From contig JAGPJL010000011.1 in NCBI GenBank assembly GCA_018054455.1, positions 1-40,330 on the forward strand: a stretch of DNA of 40,330 nucleotides, given 5' to 3'. The notes under the pieces are model-generated. The model saw only the letters and a program-made list of their open reading frames with translations, ran no database searches and had not been told where the DNA came from. Numbering within the stretch: position 1 is the first letter of the stretch; the number at the start of each line of letters is the position of its first letter. Shown here one piece after another: positions 1 through 7,739 of this stretch. This stretch comes from Parabacteroides sp. (GTDB lineage: Bacteria; Bacteroidota; Bacteroidia; Bacteroidales; Tannerellaceae). A program made the position numbers and the translations under genes.

Positions 1-624
1 TGTGATGGTTTCCCACGATTTGGAGGCAATAACATCTGCGGGGAATAGGTTGGAGCCCATTCCTACGCAGGTGGCTCCGGCTTTCATCCAGCCCGAAAGA
101 TTTTCTTTGGTTGGTTCTACACCTCCTGTTACCATAAGCATCGACCAGGGCATGGGGGCTTTTACGTTCTTTACAAAAGAGGGTCCTCCTACATTTCCGG
201 CAGGGAATACTTTACATAAATCGCATCCGGCTTCCTGAGCAAAGCCTATTTCGGAAACCGATCCACATCCCGGCGTATAGGGTATGAGTCTGCGGTTGCA
301 GACCTTTGCGATTTCAGGATTAAACAACGGGCCTACCACGAAGTTGGCTCCCAGTTGAATGTACAGGGATGCGGTAGCAGGATCTACTATCGATCCGACA
401 CCCATGATCATATCCGGACATTCTTTTTGAGCGAACTTGACCAGTTCGCCGAATACTTCGTGGGCGAAGTCGCCGCGGTTTGTAAACTCGAATGCCCTTA
501 CTCCACCATTGTAACAAGCTTTGAGCACCTCTTTGGCTACTTCCGTATCTTTGTGATAGAAAACAGGTACCATTCCGGTGGCGGACATGGCTGTTATAAC
601 CTGAATTTTTGTAAATCTTGCCAT
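1..624 (-). CDS. eda: 2-dehydro-3-deoxyphosphogluconate (KDPG) aldolase, 3' end cut off
   Basis: Class I aldolase that splits KDPG into pyruvate and glyceraldehyde-3-phosphate in the cytoplasm. Reading the minus strand from ATG at 624 gives 208 codons with no stop before the window edge, so the C-terminus is missing; the family is usually about 210-225 residues. The Schiff-base lysine is K138 in the motif [10 protein letters not shown], and E46 in FEFTNRG matches the catalytic glutamate of the family. The glycine-rich phosphate-binding part ([11 protein letters not shown], then GATCVGMGS) is present. It lies 32 nt downstream of kdgK on the same strand, so the two very likely form one operon catalysing consecutive steps. 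Confidence 0.93.
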   Translation of the reverse strand, partial: MARFTKIQVITAMSATGMVPVFYHKDTEVAKEVLKACYNGGVRAFEFTNRGDFAHEVFGELVKFAQKECPDMIMGVGSIVDPATASLYIQLGANFVVGPLFNPEIAKVCNRRLIPYTPGCGSVSEIGFAQEAGCDLCKVFPAGNVGGPSFVKNVKAPMPWSMLMVTGGVEPTKENLSGWMKAGATCVGMGSNLFPADVIASKSWETIT

Positions 625-656
625 ATGTTTAGCTATAAACGATTACTGAATTTTAT

Positions 657-1700
657 TTACCGGGATACTCGTCCGGATCCATCCCCTTTCATCAGATTCT
701 CAACCTCGCCGACAGTAACCTGGTTATAGTCGCCGTAGATTGTATGCTTCAGGCACGAGGCTGCTACAGCGAAGCGTAATGCCTTTTCGTCGTCTCCCCC
801 GTAGGTAAGCAAACCATAAATAAGTCCGCCCATAAAGGAATCGCCGCCGCCAACACGGTCAACTATATGTGTAATGTCGTACGAAGGTGCGGTAAACAAC
901 TTTTCTCCGTTAAACAGAACGCCGCTCCAGGTATTGTGATTGGCATTTATCGAACCACGAAGAGTGATGATCACCTTTTTTGCACGGGGAAAACGGCTCT
1001 GCAGCTGACGGCAAACCGACTCAAACTCGCCTGCGTTAACAGTACCGGAAGTCTGGCTAACGTCAAAACCTTCGGGTTTGATGCCAAATACTTTCTCTGC
1101 ATCTTCTTCGTTGCCTAAAAGAACATCGCAACCCGCTACAAGAGCAGGCATTACTTCGGAGGCCGTTTTACCATATTTCCACAGGTTCTTGCGATAGTTC
1201 AGGTCGCACGAAACAGGAACACCCATTTCGTTGGCGGTTTGAATTGCCTCCAGACACGCATCGGCAGCACCTTGCGACAGAGCAGGGGTGATGCCGGTCC
1301 AGTGAAACCAGCTTGCCTCTTTCAATACCTCTCTCCAGTTAATCATGCCGGGCAGAATATCTGCGATGGAAGAATGCGCCCGGTCGTACACTACTTTGCT
1401 TGCACGGGCAACAGCTCCGGTTTCCAGAAAATAAATGCCGAGGCGTTCGCCTCCATATATAATAGATGATGTATCCACCCCATATTTATGTAAGTCCATC
1501 AAACAGGCACGGGCAATGTCGTTTTGCGGAAGACGCGTTACAAACGAAGCGTCCAAACCATAATTTGCCAATGAAACGGCCACGTTGGCTTCGCCCCCGC
1601 CAAAAGAAGCATTATATTGATTGCTTTGATTAAAACGAAGGTTATCCGGTGTGGCCAACCGCAACATAATTTCTCCGAATGTTACAATTCTCTTTTTCAT
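657..1700 (-). CDS. kdgK: 2-dehydro-3-deoxygluconate kinase (PfkB family)
   Basis: Ribokinase/PfkB-fold sugar kinase of 347 residues. The first family signature is GGGEANVAVSLA near residue 34. The second is DRVGGGDSFMGG at 281-292, with D287 the catalytic base and the glycines forming the anion hole. The KDG substrate is inferred mainly from the neighbour: KDPG aldolase follows 32 nt downstream, so the pair would phosphorylate KDG and then cleave it, as in the last steps of uronate or pectin degradation. A TACTTTTG promoter element and a 14-bp palindrome lie upstream, and an AraC-type regulator is divergent. Another PfkB sugar such as fructose is less likely given the context. Confidence 0.88.
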   Translation of the reverse strand: MKKRIVTFGEIMLRLATPDNLRFNQSNQYNASFGGGEANVAVSLANYGLDASFVTRLPQNDIARACLMDLHKYGVDTSSIIYGGERLGIYFLETGAVARASKVVYDRAHSSIADILPGMINWREVLKEASWFHWTGITPALSQGAADACLEAIQTANEMGVPVSCDLNYRKNLWKYGKTASEVMPALVAGCDVLLGNEEDAEKVFGIKPEGFDVSQTSGTVNAGEFESVCRQLQSRFPRAKKVIITLRGSINANHNTWSGVLFNGEKLFTAPSYDITHIVDRVGGGDSFMGGLIYGLLTYGGDDEKALRFAVAASCLKHTIYGDYNQVTVGEVENLMKGDGSGRVSR

Positions 1701-1731
1701 AAACTGCTGATGTTTAAATTATTTCCTGATG

Positions 1732-1739
1732 CAAAAGTA
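1732..1739 (-). promoter_or_regulatory. Putative -7 element of the kdgK-eda promoter
   Basis: The minus strand reads TACTTTTG, matching the Bacteroidetes -7 consensus TAnnTTTG, 32 nt before the kdgK start. No good TTTG (-33) element lies at the expected distance; that region instead holds the palindrome at 1750-1763, which suggests a regulated promoter. Confidence 0.55.
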
Positions 1740-1749
1740 AAGGTTTTAT

Positions 1750-1763
1750 AAGTAGCGCTACTT
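1750..1763. promoter_or_regulatory. 14-bp perfect palindrome, candidate operator of kdgK-eda/araC region
   Basis: AAGTAGCGCTACTT is identical to its reverse complement. It lies just upstream of the kdgK -7 element, where the -33 contact would be, and 146 nt before the divergent AraC-type gene. Its position fits an operator. A direct palindrome is less typical for AraC proteins, which usually bind direct repeats, so the binding protein could be encoded elsewhere. Confidence 0.4.
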
Positions 1764-1909
1764 TGTTATTATGCCTATTTACTGTATTATATTATCTATG
1801 TTTTATATGTTATTCGGCAGAATAGCGTATATAATGTGTTTTTTTATGCCTTTATATTGAATAATAGTAGCATCTTTGCTTCTAAATACTGCAAAAAAGT
1901 AAAAAAGAG

Positions 1910-2785
1910 ATGAAACCTGCTTTACGTCGTGTAACCCGCAATCCTGAATATTCATTTAATGTAAGGAAAGATATAGGTCCAAACACCCTGTATAACCTGT
2001 GGCATCACCATCCGGAAATAGAACTTTTTCTTATTCGGGGTGGAAAAGGAATTCAGATTGTAGGAGATAGTACCAGTAATATCACAGAAGGATGTCATAT
2101 GATTATTACGGGGCCTTATCTTCCACACGCGCTTTCGTACGAGCGGGCCGACGAGCAGAAGGAGGTGGAGGCCATCGTTGTTCACTTTTTCCCCGATGTA
2201 TTGGGGGCTGCTTTTATGGATTTACCAGAAATGGCTCCTGTCAAGGAACTTTTCTCCCTTACCACCTATGGCTTGTCCGTGAAGGGCGAGACGCTGGCTT
2301 TCCTTGAAAAAGAGATGTTTACCTTGTATGAAGCCGATTATTCGGAAAGGTTATTTATATTGCTAAAGATACTGCATCGGATTGCCCGCGATAAAGAGTA
2401 CGATTTAATTGCCAGCAAGGGCTTTACCAACAGTTTTTCGATAAGCGACAATTCGCGTATTAATAAGATTTACAACTTCACGTTTAAAAATTTTCAAAAG
2501 GATATTAGCATTACCGATGTGGCAGATCAGCTTAATCTTTCGAAAGAATCGTTTTGCCGCTATTTTAAACAAAAAACCGGAAAGACGTATGTTCAGTTTC
2601 TGATGGAGGTTCGTATCGGGTATGCATGTAAACTACTAATGGAAAACGAACTGAATGTTGCCGAGGTGTGCTACGCCTGCGGATACAACAATGCTTCAAA
2701 CTTTCATCATCAATTTAAAGAGTTTAAAGGAAAAACGCCCTTACAGTATCAAAAGGATTATTTACTTGCCACAGTTACAAAATAA
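1910..2785 (+). CDS. AraC-family transcriptional regulator, cupin sensor type
   Basis: A 291-residue regulator with an N-terminal cupin-like ligand-binding half (HHHPEIELFLIRGGKGIQ near residue 32, GCHMIITGPYLPHAL near 61-75) and a C-terminal AraC double helix-turn-helix. The DNA-binding part runs from about residue 200 (ISITDVADQLNLSKESFCRYF) to the end and includes the second-helix signature NVAEVCYACGYNNASNFHHQFK. It is transcribed divergently from kdgK-eda across 209 nt, so control of that operon by a sugar acid or related sugar is a reasonable inference, not shown directly. A CATCTTTG sequence at 1871-1878 is a one-mismatch -7 element. Confidence 0.9.
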   Translation: MKPALRRVTRNPEYSFNVRKDIGPNTLYNLWHHHPEIELFLIRGGKGIQIVGDSTSNITEGCHMIITGPYLPHALSYERADEQKEVEAIVVHFFPDVLGAAFMDLPEMAPVKELFSLTTYGLSVKGETLAFLEKEMFTLYEADYSERLFILLKILHRIARDKEYDLIASKGFTNSFSISDNSRINKIYNFTFKNFQKDISITDVADQLNLSKESFCRYFKQKTGKTYVQFLMEVRIGYACKLLMENELNVAEVCYACGYNNASNFHHQFKEFKGKTPLQYQKDYLLATVTK

Positions 2786-2837
2786 GCTTCTTTAGTATAT
2801 TCTTTTTAGTTATTAACACTATTTATACATCTTATCT

Positions 2838-2889
2838 ATTGTTTATTACGAAATATACGTAGATTTGCGAAGTAATCGTAATAAACAAT
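2838..2889. promoter_or_regulatory. 13-bp perfect inverted repeat around the blaI-like promoter (candidate operator)
   Basis: ATTGTTTATTACG at 2838-2850 is repeated inverted as CGTAATAAACAAT at 2877-2889. The arms flank the -7 element TAGATTTG (2860-2867); the right arm reaches the start codon at 2888. The left arm should lie upstream of the transcription start, so this is a DNA dyad and not an RNA hairpin. Its position fits autorepression by the BlaI/MecI-like protein encoded next. Confidence 0.6.
2860..2867 (+). promoter_or_regulatory. -7 element of the blaI-like/M56 operon promoter
   Basis: TAGATTTG matches TAnnTTTG. An ATTG at 2838-2841, 18 nt upstream, is an approximate -33 element lying inside the left operator arm. 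The predicted transcript starts about 10-15 nt before the start codon. Confidence 0.6.
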
Positions 2890-3256
2890 GAATATGGAAA
2901 GATTAACCATGCAGGAAGAGGAAGCGATGCTCTATATATGGCAAACAGCTCCTTGTTTCGTAAAGGATATACTGTCGAAATACGACGATCCGAAACCTCC
3001 TTATACTACACTGGCTTCGATAGTCAAAAACCTGGAACGTAAGAAGTATGTTAAAGCCAAACGATATGGCAATACGTACGAATATAATCCACTTGTGTCC
3101 GAAGCAGAATATAAACGTATGTTTATGAGTGGTGTTGTGAGCAATTACTTCGAAAACTCCTATAAGGAGTTGGTGTCCTTTTTTGCCAAAGAGCAGAAAT
3201 TATCGGCAGACGACCTGAAAGAGGTTATTAATATGATCGAAAAAGGAAAAGAGTAA
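2888..3256 (+). CDS. BlaI/MecI-family winged-helix repressor
   Basis: A 122-residue protein with the BlaI/MecI layout: an N-terminal winged helix (LTMQEEEAMLYIWQ, then PPYTTLASIVKNLERKKYVK as recognition helix and wing) followed by a helical dimerisation tail (MSGVVSNYFENSYKELVSFF). Family members repress their own operon and are cleaved or released after signalling by a BlaR1-type membrane protease. The partner M56 gene starts 19 nt downstream. ATG at 2888 was used; ATG at 2894 (second Met) is possible, since both come just after the inverted repeat. The inducing signal is unknown, and no beta-lactamase gene is adjacent. Confidence 0.9.
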   Translation: MNMERLTMQEEEAMLYIWQTAPCFVKDILSKYDDPKPPYTTLASIVKNLERKKYVKAKRYGNTYEYNPLVSEAEYKRMFMSGVVSNYFENSYKELVSFFAKEQKLSADDLKEVINMIEKGKE

Positions 3257-3275
3257 CCTTTAAATAAGTTAACCT

Positions 3276-4661
3276 ATGTACCCTGAATTCATTTACTTTT
3301 TGAAGGTAAATATAGCCTTGGTGCTTTTTTACGCTTTTTACCGGCTGTTTTTCTACAGTGACACTTTCTTCAATTTAAGAAGGGGTATGCTACAGACTTT
3401 CCTGCTTATGGCTGTCTTGTATCCTTTGCTGGATATCAGTGGATGGGTGAAAGAATATAAACCGGTAACTGAAGCTGCCACCCTGTATGTGGCCATGCTA
3501 CCCGAAGTTTTTGTTAACGCAAGTAAAACTCCTGCCGTTCAGGCAAAAGATTTGATTACGGATTTACTACTCATTGCCTATTGGTCTGGAGTTGTGCTGC
3601 TTGGAATTCGTTTTCTGTTTCAGCTGGGGAGTATTTTACTGATGTCTTTCCGTTGTAAAACCACCTGGATTAATGGATCAAAAGTGCATTTACTGAATGA
3701 ACAAGCCGGCCCTTTCTCATTTTTTCAACTTGTTTTTGTTCATCCACAGTCTCATTCTGAAAAAGAGCTGGAAGAAATACTTACACACGAACAAACACAT
3801 GCAAGACAGTTACATTCCCTGGATGTTATGCTGGGAGAGTTGTTAACGATTGTGTGCTGGTTCAATCCGTTTGTCTGGCTTCTGAAACGTGAAGTCCGCC
3901 AAAACCTTGAATACCTGGCCGATCAGACGGTGATTTTAAACGGACACGACCGCAAGAGCTATCAGTATCATCTGTTAGGGCTTGCCAATCAAAAGGCTGC
4001 AGCAAATTTATATAATAGTTTTAATGTCTTACCCCTTAAAAACAGAATTCGTATGATGAATAAAAAACGTTCGCACGACATCGGCAGAACAAAGTATCTG
4101 TTGTTTGTCCCTTTAGCCGCCACATTGATGTTAGTAAGTAATATGAACGCTGTGGCCAGTATTACTCCTACTGACTCCCAGCCAAGAGATACGCTAATGT
4201 CCGAAATTGTTGTTGTAGGTTATGCCCCGGCAGATCAGCAACAGGCTGCAAACCAACAGAAAAAAGTTGCCCAACCTCAGAAGAAAATTCCTATGAAGGG
4301 TCAACCCCCTATTAAGGAAGAAAAACCCAGAATGCTCAATGGAGAGGAAGTCCTTACTGTGGTTGATGTGATGCCCATGTTTCCGGGTGGTGATCATGCC
4401 TTGATGAAGTTTATTGCCCAAACAGTAAAATATCCGGTTGAAGATCAGAAATCTGGGACGCAAGGACGGGTTATTGCTTCATTTACTGTGGATAAAAAAG
4501 GTAATATAGTAGATCCTGAAATTCTTCGCGGTGTTTCACCCTTACTGGATAAGGAAGCATTGAGGGTTATCTCTTTGATGCCTGTATGGCAACCCGGAAA
4601 ACAAGACGGGAAACCTGCTAATGTACGGTATACGGTGCCTATTACTTTTAGATTGCAATAA
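3276..4661 (+). CDS. BlaR1-like M56 metallopeptidase with C-terminal TonB domain
   Basis: A 461-residue inner-membrane protein. The N-terminal half has several hydrophobic segments (about 10-28, 38-55, 95-125, 185-203) and the M56 zinc motif HEQTH at 171-175, with a likely third ligand E212 in NLEYLADQ. A further hydrophobic segment at about 273-292 leads into a periplasmic part: a SEIVVVGYAP segment at 309-318, a Gln/Lys/Pro-rich linker, and a TonB_C domain at about 375-461 (YPVEDQ, GRVIASFTVDKKGNIVD, MPVWQPGKQDGKPANVRYTVPI). BlaR1 proper carries a penicillin-binding sensor instead; here TonB_C takes its place. It probably relays an envelope signal to the upstream repressor. Confidence 0.88.
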   Translation: MYPEFIYFLKVNIALVLFYAFYRLFFYSDTFFNLRRGMLQTFLLMAVLYPLLDISGWVKEYKPVTEAATLYVAMLPEVFVNASKTPAVQAKDLITDLLLIAYWSGVVLLGIRFLFQLGSILLMSFRCKTTWINGSKVHLLNEQAGPFSFFQLVFVHPQSHSEKELEEILTHEQTHARQLHSLDVMLGELLTIVCWFNPFVWLLKREVRQNLEYLADQTVILNGHDRKSYQYHLLGLANQKAAANLYNSFNVLPLKNRIRMMNKKRSHDIGRTKYLLFVPLAATLMLVSNMNAVASITPTDSQPRDTLMSEIVVVGYAPADQQQAANQQKKVAQPQKKIPMKGQPPIKEEKPRMLNGEEVLTVVDVMPMFPGGDHALMKFIAQTVKYPVEDQKSGTQGRVIASFTVDKKGNIVDPEILRGVSPLLDKEALRVISLMPVWQPGKQDGKPANVRYTVPITFRLQ

Positions 4662-4750
4662 AGCACTTATATTGACTATCCCTTACTTTTAACTCTTTAT
4701 TCTGATTGGTATACATACGGTGTTCCTATAAAGATAGCCGGATTTAATTA

Positions 4751-4783
4751 ACACAAGAGTCTTGTTCAGCACGGCTCTTGTGT
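4751..4783 (+). terminator. Intrinsic terminator after the M56 gene
   Basis: ACACAAGAG (4751-4759) pairs with CTCTTGTGT (4775-4783), followed by TTTATTTATTT. It closes the blaI-like/M56 operon 90 nt after the stop codon. Confidence 0.7.
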
Positions 4784-4795
4784 TTTATTTATTTA

Positions 4796-4803
4796 TATCT
4801 TTG
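4796..4803 (+). promoter_or_regulatory. -7 element upstream of the DUF2461 gene
   Basis: TATCTTTG matches TAnnTTTG and lies 21 nt before the ATG at 4825, just after the preceding terminator. No clear -33 TTTG at standard spacing. Confidence 0.5.
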
Positions 4804-4824
4804 AAGCAATAAATACTTCATATT

Positions 4825-5496
4825 ATGGTATCGGATATAATTTCTTTTCTTAGCGAATTGCAGAAAAACAATAACCGGGTTTGGTTTCAGGAAAACAAGG
4901 AGCGTTACGATGGATTACGCCAGCTGTTTATTCAGGATGTGCAGAAATTAATAGATCGTATTTCCCTTTTTGATCCGGAAGTATCCGGAATGGAAGCCAA
5001 GGATTGTCTCTTCCGTATTTACCGGGACATTCGTTTTTCTCCCAACAAACTTCCGTATAAAAGTCATTTTGCCGCTTATATTGCCCGGGGGGGCAGGTCG
5101 AGCGACCGTGGAGGTTACTATATTCATCTCGAACCGGGAAACTGTATGTTGTCCGGCGGAATCTGGTGCCCGGAACCTAAGTTACTCAAAATGCTACGTA
5201 AGGATATTTATGATCACATGGATGAATTTGCAGGCATTTTGAACGATCCTTCCTTTAAGGATTCTTTCCCGGAGCTGGAAGGGGAGCTGCTAAAACGAAT
5301 GCCTGTGGGTTTTCCGGCAGATATGCCTTATGGTGACATTTTGAAACATAAAGATTTTTGCGTGGCAAGTGTTAAACCCGAATCTTTTTTCGCCGGAGAA
5401 GACTGGATTGACCGTGCAATAGCCGAATTTCAGAAGTTACTTCCCCTAAACCGCTTTTTGAATTATACGGTTGATGAATTTCATGAAAAATCGTAA
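4825..5496 (+). CDS. DUF2461 (TIGR02453) family protein
   Basis: A 223-residue cytoplasmic protein without signal peptide or membrane segment. It matches the widespread DUF2461 family: start FLSELQKNNNRVWFQENKERYD, the DCLFRIYRDIRFSPNKLPYK block, a central YYIHLEPGNCMLSGGIWCPE block, and a C-terminal MPYGDILKHKDFCVA segment. Its biochemical function is not known to me, and the neighbours give no clear hint. It stands alone between a terminator and a 226-nt spacer. A run of seven G (5087-5093) lies inside the coding sequence. Confidence 0.85.
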   Translation: MVSDIISFLSELQKNNNRVWFQENKERYDGLRQLFIQDVQKLIDRISLFDPEVSGMEAKDCLFRIYRDIRFSPNKLPYKSHFAAYIARGGRSSDRGGYYIHLEPGNCMLSGGIWCPEPKLLKMLRKDIYDHMDEFAGILNDPSFKDSFPELEGELLKRMPVGFPADMPYGDILKHKDFCVASVKPESFFAGEDWIDRAIAEFQKLLPLNRFLNYTVDEFHEKS

Positions 5497-5648
5497 GTGA
5501 ATAAATCTTAGTTTTTAAAGGGCTAAATGAATGTTTTTTTTAATATTTCTATTTGTTGCTTACAAATCGTAAGTTAAGTGTTAAAATGGAAGAGGTGTAT
5601 TTCTTATCAAAAGTTAAATATTAAGATTGTGTTGACAAAATGTAAACT

Positions 5649-5669
5649 AAAGTTGGATAATTCAACTTT
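5649..5669. promoter_or_regulatory. Short inverted repeat upstream of the DUF3836-like gene
   Basis: AAAGTTG (5649-5655) and CAACTTT (5663-5669) form a 7-bp dyad with a 7-nt spacer, 54 nt before the start codon. It could be an operator or a weak leader hairpin. No consensus -7 element is present; GAGATTTG at about 5678-5685 is the nearest match. Confidence 0.25.
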
Positions 5670-5722
5670 TATACGGAGATTTGCATATCAATTTGTTGGT
5701 AAACTTAGTAATGATAATTTTT

Positions 5723-6133
5723 ATGAAAACATCTATTTTGAGAAAAAGCATCTTTGCTTTAGTAATTGTTTTTGCTTTTGGTTTGTTTGCTTCGGCAACT
5801 TCTCCCCGTAACTATTTATATGATACGAAAGAAGTAGATGGCAAGATTGTCTCCAAAGTAGTATTCCTTCAGGAAGAAGGTTTGCTAAATAAAGAGGTGA
5901 AGTATGAATTCTCTTACAACGAGGCAGGTAAAGTGTCTGAAAAGAAGGCTTACCGCTGGAATAAGAGTACGGAAAACTGGGATCCTTATTATCTAATTTC
6001 ATATCAGTATAATCAGGAAAGCGGCGAAATTAATTCGGTATACGGAATGTGGGATAAAAAGAAAAAAGACTTTAGCTTTAATAAGCAACAGCTGGTTACT
6101 CCGGCATCTGCTTACGATTCAATATTCTCTTAA
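5723..6133 (+). CDS. Small secreted protein, DUF3836-like
   Basis: A 136-residue protein with a clear signal peptide (MKTSILRKSIFALVIVFAFG, cleavage probably after the Ala of FASA). The mature part is short and rich in Tyr, Lys and Glu, with beta-hairpin-like repeats (VKYEFSYNEAGKVSEKKAYR, then WDPYYLISYQYNQESGEINS), as in DUF3836 proteins common in Bacteroides. The function is unknown. I chose the ATG at 5723 because it places the signal peptide at the N-terminus; an upstream in-frame ATG at 5681 would add 14 residues and spoil it. A short inverted repeat (AAAGTTG/CAACTTT, 5649-5669) lies upstream. A strong terminator follows. Confidence 0.75.
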   Translation: MKTSILRKSIFALVIVFAFGLFASATSPRNYLYDTKEVDGKIVSKVVFLQEEGLLNKEVKYEFSYNEAGKVSEKKAYRWNKSTENWDPYYLISYQYNQESGEINSVYGMWDKKKKDFSFNKQQLVTPASAYDSIFS

Positions 6134-6160
6134 TATTTGACTTATATACACACACACCAA

Positions 6161-6196
6161 AAAAAAGCTTTAAGGAGAAATCCTTAAAGCTTTTTT
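6161..6196. terminator. Bidirectional intrinsic terminator between the DUF3836-like gene and trpB
   Basis: A 16-bp perfect stem, AAAAAAGCTTTAAGGA with its complement, closes over a GAAA tetraloop (6177-6180). A/T runs on both sides allow termination of both convergent genes. Confidence 0.9.
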
Positions 6197-6212
6197 ATTT
6201 GATCCTTTATTC

Positions 6213-7577
6213 TTATTTGATAATCTGTTCAAGTTGGTCAAGGTTCTGACTTATTTCTTCGTCAGATAATTCATGGTTGCTAAGATCTCCTGATAAATAC
6301 TGATCGTAGGCTGCCATATCGATTAGTCCATGTCCGGATAGGTTGAACAGAATTGTTTTCTGCTTTCCTTCTTCTTTACAAACCAACGCTTCATTAATAG
6401 CCGCTGCAATGGCATGCGATGATTCGGGCGCAGGAATGATTCCTTCGGTCTTAGCGAAAAGCAACGCTGCCTTGAAAGTATCCATTTGTTTGATGTCTAC
6501 CGCTTCCATCAGGTTGTCTTTTTTCAGCTGACTAACGATTGATCCTGCTCCGTGATAACGAAGTCCGCCTGCATGAATGTTTGCGGGGGCAAAGTTGTGT
6601 CCCAGTGTGTACATAGGAAGAAGTGGCGTATAGCCGGCTTCGTCGCCAAAGTCGTACTGGAATTGTCCGCGGGTCAGTTTTGGACAAGATGCTGGTTCGG
6701 CGGCAATGATTCGGATATCTTTTCCTTCCGTCAGTTTATGACGCAGAAAGGGAAACGAAATACCTGAGAAGTTTGAACCTCCTCCAAAGCAACCAATAAC
6801 AATGTCAGGGTATTCGCCTGCCATTTCCATCTGCTTTTCGGCTTCTAATCCAATAACTGTCTGATGTAACATAACGTGATTCAACACGCTCCCCAATGTA
6901 TATTTGCAATTAGGCGTTTGCATAGCCAGTTCGACTGCTTCAGAAATTGCTGTGCCTAAACTTCCCTGATAGTTAGGATGTTTGGTGATGATATCGCGAC
7001 CGGCACGGGTACTCATACTTGGTGAAGCAATGACTTCCGCTCCGTACGATTGCATAATTGAACGGCGATATGGTTTTTGGTGGTAGCTGACTTTTACCAT
7101 ATATACGGCAAGTTCCAATCCAAATGCCTGGGCTGCATAAGAAAGAGCAGCACCCCATTGTCCGGCTCCTGTTTCTGTCGTAATATTGGTAACCCCTTCC
7201 TTTTTGCAGAAGTAAGCCTGAGCAATGGCCGAGTTTAGTTTATGTGAACCAACCGGACTTACACTTTCGTTCTTAAAGTAAATGTGCGCGGGTGTATCAA
7301 GCGCTTTTTCAAGACCGTAGGCACGAACCAGTGGAGTAGGACGCCAGATCTTATACATATCCCGAACTTCTTCCGGAATTTCTATCCATGCATCGGTTTG
7401 ATTCATTTCCTGATGAACCAATTCTTTAGCAAATAATGGGTAAAGATCTTCCGGATTAAGTGGTTCTTTTGTTTTAGGATTTAACGGAGGAAGAGGTTTA
7501 GTCTTCATATCCGCAACGATATTATACCAGGCAGTAGGTATTTCGCTTTCTTGCAATAAAAATTTTTTTGTACTCAT
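6213..7577 (-). CDS. trpB: Tryptophan synthase beta chain, TrpB2 type
   Basis: A 454-residue PLP enzyme that condenses indole with serine to make tryptophan. The PLP lysine is K113 in VGSHKLNSA; ETGAGQWGAALSYA and the phosphate-binding GCFGGGSNFSG are typical. The length (about 400 for TrpB1) and the N-terminal extension with PEDLYPLFAKELVHQE mark the TrpB2 class, thought to salvage free indole without an alpha subunit. No trpA or other trp genes are adjacent, which fits. It has its own consensus promoter (7637-7667) and terminator. Activity with indole and serine is a family-based inference. Confidence 0.93.
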   Translation of the reverse strand: MSTKKFLLQESEIPTAWYNIVADMKTKPLPPLNPKTKEPLNPEDLYPLFAKELVHQEMNQTDAWIEIPEEVRDMYKIWRPTPLVRAYGLEKALDTPAHIYFKNESVSPVGSHKLNSAIAQAYFCKKEGVTNITTETGAGQWGAALSYAAQAFGLELAVYMVKVSYHQKPYRRSIMQSYGAEVIASPSMSTRAGRDIITKHPNYQGSLGTAISEAVELAMQTPNCKYTLGSVLNHVMLHQTVIGLEAEKQMEMAGEYPDIVIGCFGGGSNFSGISFPFLRHKLTEGKDIRIIAAEPASCPKLTRGQFQYDFGDEAGYTPLLPMYTLGHNFAPANIHAGGLRYHGAGSIVSQLKKDNLMEAVDIKQMDTFKAALLFAKTEGIIPAPESSHAIAAAINEALVCKEEGKQKTILFNLSGHGLIDMAAYDQYLSGDLSNHELSDEEISQNLDQLEQIIK

Positions 7578-7636
7578 TTTGCTATATATGATTTACATTG
7601 TTAACTTTTTAGACCTCAGCGCTTACAAGCTGGTAG

Positions 7637-7667
7637 CAAAGTAACAAATAATATTTCGTTTATCAAA
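7637..7667 (-). promoter_or_regulatory. Promoter of trpB2
   Basis: On the minus strand TTTG (7667-7664) is followed after exactly 19 nt by TTACTTTG (7644-7637), close to TTTG-N19-TAnnTTTG. The start codon is 60 nt downstream. Confidence 0.6.
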
Positions 7668-7688
7668 TTAGATATTATGAAAAATGTA

Positions 7689-7696
7689 TATCTTTG
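7689..7696 (+). promoter_or_regulatory. -7 element upstream of the outer-membrane protein gene
   Basis: TATCTTTG matches TAnnTTTG and lies 43 nt before the ATG at 7740. The matching -33 region overlaps the divergent trpB promoter and has no clear TTTG, so the two promoters may compete. Confidence 0.5.
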
Positions 7697-7739
7697 CCCC
7701 CCGATTCAGGCAATGTAACTAAGTTTTCCCCATTATATA

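Noticed and set aside
355..729. 124-codon plus-strand frame over eda and kdgK
   Set aside because: Antisense to the KDPG aldolase, whose real minus-strand frame runs off the window edge.
5488..5574. AAATCGTAAGT repeated at about 5488-5498 and 5564-5574
   Set aside because: Only 11 bp, one copy overlapping a stop codon in an AT-rich spacer; chance or minor duplication is enough to explain it.
5578..5722. 77-codon frame upstream of the DUF3836-like gene
   Set aside because: It overlaps the signal-peptide gene in another frame, has no domain, and covers the dyad and promoter region.
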